From Streptomyces fagopyri (GTDB lineage: Bacteria; Actinomycetota; Actinomycetes; Streptomycetales; Streptomycetaceae), in contig NZ_CP045643.1 of assembly GCF_009498275.1 (NCBI RefSeq), positions 5,208,001-5,272,000 on the forward strand: a DNA stretch of 64,000 nucleotides. Direction: 5' to 3'. Each line of letters begins with the position of its first letter. The stretch's first letter is position 1. The notes below the pieces were generated by a model. That model ran no database searches and had not been told where the DNA came from. It worked only from the letters and a program-made list of their open reading frames with translations. Position numbers and translations under genes: made by a program. This document shows, in pieces, positions 1 to 8,820 of the stretch.

Positions 1-2
1 CC

Positions 3-2927
3 ACCGGCACCGGTGTCGTCCTCGACTTCACCCGGCACATGAACCGCGTCGTCGCGCTGGACCCCGGGGCGGGCACCGCCGTCGTGGAGCCCGGCGTCGT
101 CCTGGACCGCCTCCAGGAGGCCGCCGCCCCGCACGGCCTGCGCTTCGGCCCCGACCCCTCCACCCACAGCCGCTGCACCCTGGGCGGAATGATCGGGAAC
201 AACGCGTGCGGGTCGCACTCGGTGGCCTGGGGCACGACCGCGGACAGCGTGCGCGAGCTGTCGGTGCTCACCGCCCGGGGGGAGGTCCGCACGCTCGGCC
301 GGGACTGGCGCGGCGCCCCGCCCGGCCTCCGCGCCCTGGTGGAAGCCGAGTTGGCCCGGCTGCGCATCGGCTTCCCGGATCTGCCCCGCCGTATCTCCGG
401 CTACGCGCTGGACGCCCTGCTCCCCGAGAGGGGCGCGGACGTCGCCCGCTCCTTCTGCGGATCCGAGGGCACGCTGGGCATCCTGACCGAAGCGGTCGTT
501 GGACTGGTCGAGGCGCCGCGGGCGACGGCGCTGGCCGTCCTCGGGTACGCGGACGAGGGCGCGGCGGCGGAGGCCGCCGCCGGGCTGCTGCCGCTCGGGC
601 CGCTCACCGTGGAGGGGATGGCCGCGGACCTCGTACCGCCCGGCGCGGGACTGCCGCGGGGCGGGGCCTGGCTGTTCGTCGAGACGGGAGGCGCCGACGC
701 CGGGGAGGCCCGCGCGCGCGGCGAAGCGATCGTGCGCGCCGCCGACGCCCTCGACGCCGCCGTGGTCACCGACCCGGCCGGACAGCGCGCCCTGTGGCGA
801 CTGCGCGAGGACGCGAGCGGCACGGCGACCCGGATGCCCGGCGACGGGGGAGAGGCGTGGCCCGGCTGGGAGGACTGCGCGGTGCCGCCGGCCCGGCTCG
901 GGGCCTATCTGCGCGACTTCCGGGGCCTGTTGGCGGCCCACGGGCTGCGCGGGACACCGTACGGACACTTCGGGGACGGCTGCGTCCACGTCCGCATCGA
1001 CTTCGACCTGCTGACGAGTGAGGGGATCGGGCGCTTCCGCGACTTCTCGCGGGAACTGGCCGAACTGGTGGTCTCGCACGGGGGTTCACTGTCCGGCGAG
1101 CACGGCGACGGGCAGGCCCGTGCCGAGCTGCTGCCCCTCATGTACGGCCCCGAACTGGTGGGCCTCTTCGAGCGGGCGAAGGACCTCTGGGACCCGGACG
1201 GCCTGCTCAACCCCGGAATGCTGGTGCGGCCGCACCGGCTGGACGAAAACCTGCGGTTCGCGGTGCTGCCGCGCGAGCCGGTGGACGTGACGTTCGGATA
1301 TCCGGCGGACGGCGGGGACTTCTCCGCGGCGGTGCGCCGGTGCGTGGGGGTCGCCAAGTGCCGTACGACGACGCCCGCGGACACGGGTGTCATGTGCCCG
1401 TCGTTCCGGGTGACGGGCGAGGAGGAGCACTCCACCCGGGGACGGGCCCGGCTGCTGCACGAGATGCTCGCGGGCGAGGTGGTCACCGGCGGATGGCGGT
1501 CGACGGAGGTCCGTGACGCGCTGGACCTGTGCCTGTCCTGCAAGGGCTGCCGCTCGGACTGCCCGGTCGGCGTCGACATGGCCACGTACAAGGCGGAGTT
1601 CCTGCACCACCACTACGCGGGGCGGCGCCGCCCCGCGGTGCACTACGCCCTGGGACGGCTGCCCGTGTGGCTCGGACTGGTCGCCCGGACCAGGACCGCC
1701 GGGCTCCTCAACGCCCTGTCCTCGCTGCGGCCGCTCGCCGCGGTGGCCAAGCGGCTGGCCGGGATCGCCCCCGAGCGGAAGATCCCGCGCCTGGCGCCCG
1801 AGACGTTCAGCCGGTGGTGGCAGCGGCGGTTCAAGGACCGGGTGCGGCGGATGTTGCGCGAGGGGGTGCACGGGGGCGGTGGGACCGGCGTCGAGGGGTA
1901 CGGCGTCGGTGGGAACGGCGTCGACGGGAACGGTGCCGCCCCGGCCGAGGTGGCCTTCCTGTGGCCGGACACCTTCACGGAGCACCTCTCGCCCTCGGTG
2001 GGGCGGGCGGCCGTACGGGTGCTGGAGGCGGCCGGTGTGGAGGTGATGCTCACGCCGACGGTGGCGATGCGGAAGCTGGGGAGTCCGGCGAGGAGCGCCG
2101 GGAAGGGGAGGGGCGGCGGGAAAGGTCAGGCCGGCGGGACGGAGGGGACGGGCGGCAGGAGGGCCGGGAGGGACGGCAGGAAAGGGGTGCCCGGGACGGT
2201 GGCCGGGGTGCCGGGCGTGGGCGGCGCGCCGGACGGACCGGCGCCGTGGGCGGTGGGCCGCGCGGGCCGCGTCTGCTGCGGTCTGACCTATGTCTCCACG
2301 GGCCAGCTCGACCTCGCCCGCGCGGTGATGCGCCGCACCCTCGACCTGATGGGGGTCTTCCTGGATCCGGACGTCCACCCGCGGCCCCCCGCCGTCGTCG
2401 TCCTCGAACCGAGCTGTGCCGCCGCGCTGCGCACGGACCTCCCGGAGCTCCTCCACGACGACCCGCGCGCGGCGCGCCTGGCCTCGGCGGTGCTGACGTT
2501 CGCCGAGGCACTGGAACGGCTGGCACCGGACTGGTCGCCGCCCGCGCTGGACCGCCCCGTCGTCGGCCAGACCCACTGCCACCAGCACGCCGTCCTCGGC
2601 GACGCGGCCGACCGCCGGCTGCGCGCCGCGGCGGGACTGACCGGCTCCCTCGTGGGCGGCTGCTGCGGCCTCGCGGGCGATTTCGGCTTCGAGAAGGGCC
2701 ACTACGGCGTGTCCGTGTCCTGTGCGGAGGAACAGCTCCTCCCGGCGGTGGCGGCGGCGGGCGACGACACGGTGCTCCTCGCGGACGGCTACTCCTGCCG
2801 CACCCAGCTGGAGCAGCTGACGGGCCGCGGGGGAAGGCACCTGGCGGAGGTGCTGGCGGAGGCGCTCGACGGCCCCGGCCGAGGGGCGGACCGCGGCCAC
2901 GGGCACGAGAATGGCGAAATGTCCTGA
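3..2927 (+). CDS. FAD-linked oxidase fused to Fe-S/CCG domain (D-lactate or glycolate dehydrogenase type), 5' partial
   Basis: The reading frame is open from the window edge and reads GTGVVLDFTRHMNR before the first ATG at 39, so the gene starts upstream. The N-terminal half is a GlcD-like FAD-binding oxidase (GNNACGSHS flavin loop, FCGSEGTLGI, SGEHGDGQ and the closing LNPGML). It is followed by a ferredoxin-type region with CLSCKGCRSDCP near 1530-1565 and a C-terminal CCG-type half with CCG motifs near 2274 and 2660. The likely role is oxidation of a 2-hydroxy acid such as D-lactate, with electrons passed through 4Fe-4S clusters to the membrane chain. Two glycine-rich insertions (about 1864-1940 and 2086-2250) interrupt the Fe-S half and are unusual for the family. 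The exact substrate cannot be read from the sequence. Confidence 0.88.
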   Translation, partial: TGTGVVLDFTRHMNRVVALDPGAGTAVVEPGVVLDRLQEAAAPHGLRFGPDPSTHSRCTLGGMIGNNACGSHSVAWGTTADSVRELSVLTARGEVRTLGRDWRGAPPGLRALVEAELARLRIGFPDLPRRISGYALDALLPERGADVARSFCGSEGTLGILTEAVVGLVEAPRATALAVLGYADEGAAAEAAAGLLPLGPLTVEGMAADLVPPGAGLPRGGAWLFVETGGADAGEARARGEAIVRAADALDAAVVTDPAGQRALWRLREDASGTATRMPGDGGEAWPGWEDCAVPPARLGAYLRDFRGLLAAHGLRGTPYGHFGDGCVHVRIDFDLLTSEGIGRFRDFSRELAELVVSHGGSLSGEHGDGQARAELLPLMYGPELVGLFERAKDLWDPDGLLNPGMLVRPHRLDENLRFAVLPREPVDVTFGYPADGGDFSAAVRRCVGVAKCRTTTPADTGVMCPSFRVTGEEEHSTRGRARLLHEMLAGEVVTGGWRSTEVRDALDLCLSCKGCRSDCPVGVDMATYKAEFLHHHYAGRRRPAVHYALGRLPVWLGLVARTRTAGLLNALSSLRPLAAVAKRLAGIAPERKIPRLAPETFSRWWQRRFKDRVRRMLREGVHGGGGTGVEGYGVGGNGVDGNGAAPAEVAFLWPDTFTEHLSPSVGRAAVRVLEAAGVEVMLTPTVAMRKLGSPARSAGKGRGGGKGQAGGTEGTGGRRAGRDGRKGVPGTVAGVPGVGGAPDGPAPWAVGRAGRVCCGLTYVSTGQLDLARAVMRRTLDLMGVFLDPDVHPRPPAVVVLEPSCAAALRTDLPELLHDDPRAARLASAVLTFAEALERLAPDWSPPALDRPVVGQTHCHQHAVLGDAADRRLRAAAGLTGSLVGGCCGLAGDFGFEKGHYGVSVSCAEEQLLPAVAAAGDDTVLLADGYSCRTQLEQLTGRGGRHLAEVLAEALDGPGRGADRGHGHENGEMS

Positions 2928-2973
2928 GTGTGCTGACGATCCCAGCCACCTCCCTCACCGAGGAGTGCCGCGC

Positions 2974-4095
2974 ATGAGGCTCCGCCTGCAGGTCATCACC
3001 CGTGAAGAGCATCTGGCGTTCGTCGCGACGCGGGCCTCGGTCAGCCATATGCAGGTGCCGTCCTGGGGCGAGGTGAAGCCGGACTGGCGGGCGGAGAGCC
3101 TCGGGTGGTTCGACGGGGAGCGGCTCGTCGGGGTGGGGCTGGTGCTGCTGCGGCCGCTGCCGAAGGTGCGGCGGTACCTCGCCTACCTCCCGGAGGGACC
3201 GGTCGTCGACTGGTACGCGGCCGATCTCGTGGAGCGCTGGCTCGACCCGATGCTCGCGTATCTGAAGGGGCGGGGCGCGTTCTCGGTGAAGATGGGGCCG
3301 CCCGTGGTCGTACGCCGGTGGAGCGCCGACGCCGTCAAGGCGGCGATCGCCGACCCGGCGGCGCGCCGGCTCGGGGACGTGGCGCCGACGGCGTACGAGC
3401 CGGCCGCCGCCGGGGTCGCCGAGCGGCTGCGGAAAGGGGGCTGGCGGCAGGCCGAGGCGGGCGCGGAGGACGGGTTCGCGGCCGGTCAGCCGCGCTACGT
3501 CTGCCAGGTCCCTTTCGGCGGAAGGCCGCTGGAGGACATCCACAGCGGCCTCAACCAGCAGTGGCGACGCAACATCAAGAAGGCCGACAGGGCCGGTGTG
3601 AAGGTCGTGCGCGGCGGTTACGAGGACCTGCCCGTCTTCTACGGGCTCTACGCCGAGACCGCCGCGCGCGACCGCTTCGTCCCCCGCCCGCTGCCGTACT
3701 TCCAGCGCATGTGGACCGCTCTGACCGCCGAGGACCCGGACCGCATGCGGCTCTATCTCGCGCACCACGACGGCGACGTCCTCGCCGCGGCCACGATGCT
3801 GACGGTCGGCACCCACGTCTGGTACTCCTACGGCGCCTCCACCAGCCGCAGGCGCGAGGTCCAGCCCAACAACGCCATCCAGTGGCGCATGATGTCCGAC
3901 GCCCACGAACTGGGCGCCGCCGTCTATGACTTCCGCGGCATCACCGACACCCTGGAGGAGTCCGACCATCTCCTCGGCCTGCTCCGCTTCAAGGCCGGCG
4001 CGGGCGGCGAGGCCGTCGAGTACCTCGGCGAGTGGGACTTCCCGCTCAACCGTGTGCTCCACCGCGCCCTCAACCTGTACATGTCCCGCCGCTGA
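2974..4095 (+). CDS. FemAB/FemX-type lipid II aminoacyltransferase
   Basis: This 373-residue protein belongs to the FemABX peptidoglycan-bridge family, which uses aminoacyl-tRNA to add bridge residues to lipid II at the inner face of the membrane. Supporting features are the family size, the opening ITREEHLAFVATR followed by SHMQVPSWGE, the central QWRRNIKKADRAGV segment and the late YDFRGI block typical of the second GNAT-like lobe. The start at 2974 is chosen because AGGAG lies at 2961-2965; an in-frame ATG at 2911 has no such site and would overlap the upstream gene. The gene follows the oxidase by 46 bases. The amino acid transferred (glycine in Streptomyces) is inferred from the genus. 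Confidence 0.85.
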   Translation: MRLRLQVITREEHLAFVATRASVSHMQVPSWGEVKPDWRAESLGWFDGERLVGVGLVLLRPLPKVRRYLAYLPEGPVVDWYAADLVERWLDPMLAYLKGRGAFSVKMGPPVVVRRWSADAVKAAIADPAARRLGDVAPTAYEPAAAGVAERLRKGGWRQAEAGAEDGFAAGQPRYVCQVPFGGRPLEDIHSGLNQQWRRNIKKADRAGVKVVRGGYEDLPVFYGLYAETAARDRFVPRPLPYFQRMWTALTAEDPDRMRLYLAHHDGDVLAAATMLTVGTHVWYSYGASTSRRREVQPNNAIQWRMMSDAHELGAAVYDFRGITDTLEESDHLLGLLRFKAGAGGEAVEYLGEWDFPLNRVLHRALNLYMSRR

Positions 4096-4157
4096 GGGCC
4101 GGGGGTCCGCGAGGGCGGGGACGGCCGCTGTGAGGAACGAGACAGGGCCGTCAAGGG

Positions 4158-4186
4158 TTCACGCGCCTGACCGGGTCCATTACTCT
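4158..4186 (+). promoter_or_regulatory. Candidate vegetative promoter of the EamA gene
   Basis: TTCACG (4158-4163) and TACTCT (4181-4186) are separated by 17 bases, a good match to a HrdB-type promoter. The position suits the GTG at 4243 with a 5' leader of about 50 bases. Confidence 0.45.
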
Positions 4187-4242
4187 GGACCCGCAAGTGC
4201 AGCGTGATGCACGCATCCCGAGTCGAGCCCCTGGAAGGCACC

Positions 4243-5202
4243 GTGAACACCCCCAGCGCCGTCCCGTCCTCCCCGGCGTCCGTGACCCCGGTCGCCCCGG
4301 TGATGGCACCCCTGCCCGGAACGGGCGGCGGCTCCCCGGCCCGGCGCGGCGGCCTCGGGCCCGTCGGCCTGGTCCTCGCCGGGGGTGTCTCCGTGCAGTT
4401 CGGCGGAGCGCTGGCGGTGACCCTGATGCCGCGCACCGGGGCGCTCGGAGTGGTGACCCTGCGGCTGCTGGTGGCCGCGATCGTGCTGATGGTGATCTGC
4501 CGGCCGAAGGTGCGCGGGCACTCCCGGGCCGACTGGCTCACGGTCGTCCTCTTCGGGCTGACGATGGCCGCGATGAACGGCCTCTTCTACCAGTCGGTGG
4601 CCCGCATCCCGCTGGGCCCCGCCGTCACGCTCGAGGTGCTCGGCCCGCTGGTGCTCTCGGTGGTCGCCTCCCGCCGCGCCCTGAACCTCCTCTGGGCGGG
4701 CCTCGCCCTCGGCGGGGTCTTCCTGCTCGGCGGCGGAGGCTTCGGCAGCCTCGACGGGGCGGGCGTCGCCTTCGCCCTGTCGGCCGGCGCGATGTGGGCC
4801 GCGTACATCGTCTTCAGCGCCCGCACGGGCCGGCGCTTCCCGCAGGCCGACGGGCTCGCGCTCGCCATGGTGGTCGCGGCGGTGGCGTTCCTGCCGCTGG
4901 GGATCGCCGAGTCCGGGACCCGGCTGCTCGACCCGACGACCGCGGCGCTCGGGGCCGCGGTCGCCGTCCTGTCCTCCGTCCTCCCCTACACCCTCGAACT
5001 CCTCGCCCTGCGCCGCCTTCCCGCCTCCACCTTCGCCATCCTGATGAGCCTGGAGCCGGCCGTCGCCGCGACCGCCGGCTTCCTCGTCCTGCACCAGGCG
5101 CTCTCCGCCACCGAGGCCCTCGCGATCGCCCTCGTCATCGCGGCGAGCATGGGCGCGGTACGGACCCAGGTGGGGCGCGGACGGGCGAAGGACGCCGGGT
5201 AG
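4243..5202 (+). CDS. EamA-family (DMT) transporter, RhtA-like exporter
   Basis: This is an inner-membrane protein with about ten hydrophobic segments in two EamA repeats, such as GLVLAGGVSVQFGGAL and LVLHQALSATEALAIALVI. It belongs to the drug/metabolite transporter superfamily, whose members usually export amino acids or small metabolites. The GTG at 4243 is preferred because GGAAGG lies at 4233-4238; a GTG-ATG pair at 4204/4207 would add 13 residues but has no ribosome site. A candidate promoter lies immediately upstream. The cargo is unknown. Confidence 0.82.
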   Translation: MNTPSAVPSSPASVTPVAPVMAPLPGTGGGSPARRGGLGPVGLVLAGGVSVQFGGALAVTLMPRTGALGVVTLRLLVAAIVLMVICRPKVRGHSRADWLTVVLFGLTMAAMNGLFYQSVARIPLGPAVTLEVLGPLVLSVVASRRALNLLWAGLALGGVFLLGGGGFGSLDGAGVAFALSAGAMWAAYIVFSARTGRRFPQADGLALAMVVAAVAFLPLGIAESGTRLLDPTTAALGAAVAVLSSVLPYTLELLALRRLPASTFAILMSLEPAVAATAGFLVLHQALSATEALAIALVIAASMGAVRTQVGRGRAKDAG

Positions 5203-5230
5203 GGCGCCGCCGGCCGGGGACCCGTGGCCC

Positions 5231-5926
5231 TCAGGTCGCCGCGGCGGCAGGCACGGGGCCGCCCTTCGGATCCGTACGGCGGTCCAGCGCCTCCTGCGAC
5301 AGCCTGGTCAGGTAGCCGAAGAGCGTGTCCTTCCCGGTGTGGCCCTTGAGCCGCAGATAGACGAGGAGGTCCAGCAGGACCGTGTCGTAGTGGACGTTCG
5401 GGGTGGCGAGGCCGTATTCGATCCGCCGGTCGACGTGAGCGCGCAGCGCGGCGTCCACCTTGGGGTCCGCGGTGGCGCGGGCGGCGATCTTCTCCAGGTT
5501 GGCGCACACGGTCGTGGTCTGCCGGGCGAATGCGGCGGCGGGCGCGGTGGAGTGGTGGAAGTTGACCGACCGCCAGTACACCGCCTCGGTCGGGTCGTCC
5601 GGCTTGCGGTAGAGCAGGTCCACGCTGACGTGCATGATCTCGTGCAGGATGCTGGCGGTGCGGAACGGCGCGTCGTCCGTGGTGGGCCGCTGGGACGAGT
5701 GCGCCGGATCGTAGGTGACCAGCGGATGGGCGCCGAACGTCGCCTGCGCCACCGCTCCGTCGGTCTTCTTCGTGAAGGTGATCGCGTTCAGCAGCCCGGC
5801 GCATTCGTCGAGCAGCTCGGAGAAGTGCGGCTCGTCGGGCACGTCGTCGGGCAGCGCGCTGCCCCCGGCGTCCTTGACGAGCCGGTCCAGGGCCAGGCGG
5901 CGCAGGGGAATCGGGTGAGTGGTCAT
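5231..5926 (-). CDS. Hypothetical protein with an HEXXH-type metalloprotease motif
   Basis: I do not recognise the family of this 231-residue soluble protein. It contains ILHEIMHVS, a match to the zinc-metallopeptidase motif HEXXH, placed mid-protein after a conserved-looking AFRTASI stretch (seen as APFRTASI). The rest is helical and without a signal peptide, so a cytoplasmic or self-contained metal-binding protein is likely. The ATG at 5926 is preceded by AGAGAGGG (complement of 5931-5938). The longer frame to 6040 has arginine- and glycine-rich, non-conserved-looking sequence. It is transcribed towards the EamA gene and divergently from the operon at 6302. A protease function is inference from the motif alone. 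Confidence 0.7.
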   Translation of the reverse strand: MTTHPIPLRRLALDRLVKDAGGSALPDDVPDEPHFSELLDECAGLLNAITFTKKTDGAVAQATFGAHPLVTYDPAHSSQRPTTDDAPFRTASILHEIMHVSVDLLYRKPDDPTEAVYWRSVNFHHSTAPAAAFARQTTTVCANLEKIAARATADPKVDAALRAHVDRRIEYGLATPNVHYDTVLLDLLVYLRLKGHTGKDTLFGYLTRLSQEALDRRTDPKGGPVPAAAAT

Positions 5927-6301
5927 GAAGCCCTCTCTGTCGTCCCGTCGAGTGCCGGGGCGGGGTGACCCGCGACGTGCGGCCCCGCCGTACGCCGCAT
6001 GCTGCCCTCCGGCCGAAGTGCCCGGCAATGCCTGGAACACTCCTCAATCGGCTCTTCTGTGACGTCCTGTCCGTCGCGACCCGGCGGTCCCCACGGGGCA
6101 CGGCGGCGCGCCGCCCGCCGGGCGTCCCCGCCGCCCGGATCCGGGCGGCCCCCGCCCCTGCCCCGCCGCCCCGCCGACATCGGGGCGCTCGATCAATGCA
6201 AGCACGCTTGCTTGTTTCTCCGGCCGCTGCCATGCTCCAGATCGCACCGCGCAGGACCCCGTACCGCCCCGCACACCGTCGTGCCCCGAGGGAGCGCCAT
6301 C
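5927..6301. promoter_or_regulatory. Divergent promoter region with a TetR-type dyad at 6198-6211
   Basis: This 375-base gap lies between the metalloprotease-like gene and the 6302-16895 operon. It holds GCAAGC-AC-GCTTGC (6198-6211), a perfect 6-bp dyad that extends partly with flanking AT bases. Its location in front of an operon that ends in a TetR gene suggests an autoregulatory operator. Nothing else structured was seen apart from the ribosome site at about 6288-6294. Confidence 0.5.
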
Positions 6302-7111
6302 GTGTCCGACCCGTCCTCCGTGATCGACGATCTCCATCAGGAGAGCGAGGAACTCGACCTGCTGGTAGGCGGGTTGGATGAGGAGGGCTGGCGGCTCGCC
6401 ACCCCGGCCCCGGGCTGGACCGTCGCCCATCAGATCGCCCACCTGGCCTGGACGGACCGCTCCGCGCTGCTCGCCGTCACGGACGCCGAGGCCTTCGCGA
6501 AGGAGGTCGAGAAGGCGATCGCCTCACCCGGCGGATTCGTGGACGAGGGCGCCGAGGAGGGTGCGGCCCGGCCGGCCGCCGCGCTGCTCGCCGACTGGCG
6601 CGCGGGGCGCGGGGCCCTGGAGGACTCCCTCCGCGCGGCCCCCGCCGGAACCCGCTTCCCCTGGTACGGGCCGCCCATGTCGGTCGCCTCCGTGGCCACC
6701 GGCCGGCTGATGGAGACCTGGGCCCACGGTCAGGACGTGGCGGACGCGCTGGGAGTGACCCGCACCCCCACGGACCGCCTCCGGCACGTGGTGCGGATCG
6801 GCGTCCGGGCACGGGACTTCGCCTTCGGGGTGCGCGGACTCACCCCGCCGGACGGCGAGTTCCGCGTCGAACTGGAGAGTCCCACCGGGGAGTCGTGGAC
6901 GTACGGACCCGAGGACGCTGCCCAGCGGGTCACCGGCCCCGCCCTCGACTTCTGTCTCCTGGTCACCCAGCGCGCGCACCGCGCCGACCTCGCCGTACGC
7001 GCGCAGGGCCCCGACGCCGACCACTGGCTCGACATCGCCCAGGCCTTCGCGGGGCCACCGGGAGACGGACGGCGGCCCGGGGCGGCGCGGCCCGCGGAGC
7101 CGGGCCGGTGA
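6302..7111 (+). CDS. TIGR03084 family (mycothiol maleylpyruvate-isomerase-like) metal-binding protein
   Basis: This 269-residue protein has the DinB/MDMPI-type fold. It opens with VIDDLHQESEELDLLVGGLDE, has the metal-site histidine in GWTVAHQIAHLAW, a second in TWAHGQDVADAL and the C-terminal SCP2-like lobe. These match the actinobacterial family TIGR03084, which I recall travelling with AtuA and acyl-CoA carboxylase genes. The start is the GTG at 6302 behind GAGGGAG. The last codon overlaps the start of the AtuA gene by 4 bases (GTGA), so the two are translationally coupled. Its reaction is unknown; a thiol-dependent or hydratase-like step in the operon pathway is conjecture. Confidence 0.8.
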   Translation: MSDPSSVIDDLHQESEELDLLVGGLDEEGWRLATPAPGWTVAHQIAHLAWTDRSALLAVTDAEAFAKEVEKAIASPGGFVDEGAEEGAARPAAALLADWRAGRGALEDSLRAAPAGTRFPWYGPPMSVASVATGRLMETWAHGQDVADALGVTRTPTDRLRHVVRIGVRARDFAFGVRGLTPPDGEFRVELESPTGESWTYGPEDAAQRVTGPALDFCLLVTQRAHRADLAVRAQGPDADHWLDIAQAFAGPPGDGRRPGAARPAEPGR

Positions 7112-8820
7112 GCGGCTCCCTCCCCTCCCCGGGTCCCCTGCGCATAGGCAACGCCTCCGGTTTCTACGGCGACCGCTTCGACGCGATGCGCGAGATGCTC
7201 ACCGGCGGCCCCCTGGACGTCCTCACCGGTGACTACCTCGCCGAACTGACGATGCTCATCCTCGGCCGGGACCGTCTGAAGAACCCGGCGGGCGGCTACG
7301 CGCGCACCTTCCTGCGGCAACTGGAGGAGTGCCTCGGCCTCGCGCACGAGCGGGGCGTCCGGGTCGTGGCGAACGCCGGCGGCCTCAACCCCGCCGGACT
7401 CGCCGACGCCGTAAGGGAACTGGCCGGGCGACTGGGCATCCCCGTACGCGTCGCCCACGTCGAGGGCGACGACCTCACCCGCGGCCACCCCGGCACGCTC
7501 GCCGCGCACGCCTACCTCGGCGGCGCCGGGATCGCCGCCTGTCTGCGCGAGGGCGCGGACATCGTCGTGACCGGCCGGGTCACGGACGCCGCACTGGTCA
7601 CCGGTCCTGCCGTCGCCCACTTCGGGTGGGCCCCGGACGCGTACGACCGTCTCGCGGGCGCCGTCGTCGCCGGGCACGTCCTGGAGTGCGGCACGCAGGC
7701 GACCGGCGGCAACTACGCGTTCTTCGGCGACCGTCCCGCGCGGCTGCTGCGCCGTCCCGGCTTCCCGCTCGCCGAACTCCACGAGGACGGCACGAGCGTC
7801 ATCACCAAGCACGACGGCACGGGCGGCGTCGTGGACATCGGTACGGTCACCGCGCAGCTCCTGTACGAGACGTCCGGCGCCCGGTACGCGGGCCCCGACG
7901 TCACCGCCCGCCTCGACTCGGTGACGCTCACCCGGGAGGGCCCCGACCGGGTCCGGATCACGGGCGTCCGGGGCGAGGCGCCCCCGCCCACCCTCAAGGT
8001 CGGCCTCAACCGCCTCGGCGGCTTCCGCAACGAGGTCGTCTTCGTCCTGACCGGGCTCGACATCGAGGCGAAGGCCGACCTCGTACGGGACCAGATGGAG
8101 ACCGCGCTCGACGCCGCCAAGTCCCGTCCGGCCGAGGTCCGCTGGGAGCTGGCCCGGACCGACCGGCCGGACGCCCCCACCGAGGAGACCGCGAGCGCCC
8201 TGCTCCGTCTCGTCGTACGGGACCCCGACCAGGACACGGTCGGCCGGACGCTCGGCGGGGCGGCCGTCGAACTGGCCCTGGCGAGCTATCCGGGCTTCCA
8301 CGTCCTGGCGCCGCCGGGAAAGGGCTCGCCGTACGGGGTGTTCGAGGACTCCCGCGTCCCCCAGGACGCCGTGGAGCAGGTGGCGGTCCTCCCGGACGGC
8401 CGCCGGATCCCGGTGGCCGCGCCCCGCGACACCCTCGTCCTGGAACCGGCGCCGCGGCCCGCCCTGCCCGAGCCGCCGCCCGCCGGGCCGACGCGGCGCG
8501 CCCCCCTCGGCCTGGTGGCGGGCGCCCGCAGCGGGGACAAGGGCGGCGACGCCAACGTCGGCGTCTGGGCCCGCACGGACGACGCCTGGCGCTGGCTCGC
8601 CCACGAGCTGACGGCCGAACGGTTCCGGAGCCTGATCCCGGAGAGCCGGCATCTCGACGTCACCCGCCATCCGCTGCCCAACCTCCGCGCCCTCAACTTC
8701 GTCGTCGCGGGAATCCTCGGCGAGGGGGTCGCCGCCCAGCACCGCTTCGACCCCCAGGCCAAGGGCCTCGGCGAATGGCTCCGCTCCCGCCACCTGGACA
8801 TACCGGAGGCACTCCTGTGA
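7108..8820 (+). CDS. Acyclic terpene utilisation AtuA family protein (DUF1446)
   Basis: This 570-residue protein belongs to the AtuA/DUF1446 family. It opens with RIGNASGFYGDR, has LTGDYLAELTM and CGTQATGGNY, and the late GARSGDKGGDANVG motif of the family. In Pseudomonas, AtuA is needed for growth on citronellol and geraniol through geranyl-CoA, though its reaction is not settled. Here it sits directly before both subunits of a biotin-dependent carboxylase, the same company as in atu clusters. The start GTG at 7108 overlaps the upstream stop, and the stop overlaps the next start (GTGA at 8817). The substrate class, terpenoid or other branched acyl-CoA, is inferred. Confidence 0.85.
   Translation: MSGSLPSPGPLRIGNASGFYGDRFDAMREMLTGGPLDVLTGDYLAELTMLILGRDRLKNPAGGYARTFLRQLEECLGLAHERGVRVVANAGGLNPAGLADAVRELAGRLGIPVRVAHVEGDDLTRGHPGTLAAHAYLGGAGIAACLREGADIVVTGRVTDAALVTGPAVAHFGWAPDAYDRLAGAVVAGHVLECGTQATGGNYAFFGDRPARLLRRPGFPLAELHEDGTSVITKHDGTGGVVDIGTVTAQLLYETSGARYAGPDVTARLDSVTLTREGPDRVRITGVRGEAPPPTLKVGLNRLGGFRNEVVFVLTGLDIEAKADLVRDQMETALDAAKSRPAEVRWELARTDRPDAPTEETASALLRLVVRDPDQDTVGRTLGGAAVELALASYPGFHVLAPPGKGSPYGVFEDSRVPQDAVEQVAVLPDGRRIPVAAPRDTLVLEPAPRPALPEPPPAGPTRRAPLGLVAGARSGDKGGDANVGVWARTDDAWRWLAHELTAERFRSLIPESRHLDVTRHPLPNLRALNFVVAGILGEGVAAQHRFDPQAKGLGEWLRSRHLDIPEALL

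Noticed and set aside
206..1591. Several long Arg/Pro/Gly-rich open frames overlapping the oxidase gene on both strands
   Set aside because: They are shadows caused by high GC; codon bias supports only the 3-2927 frame.
2050..4062. A 670-residue minus-strand frame over the FemAB gene
   Set aside because: Its translation is a run of Arg, Pro and Gly without motifs, and the plus strand encodes a recognisable enzyme.
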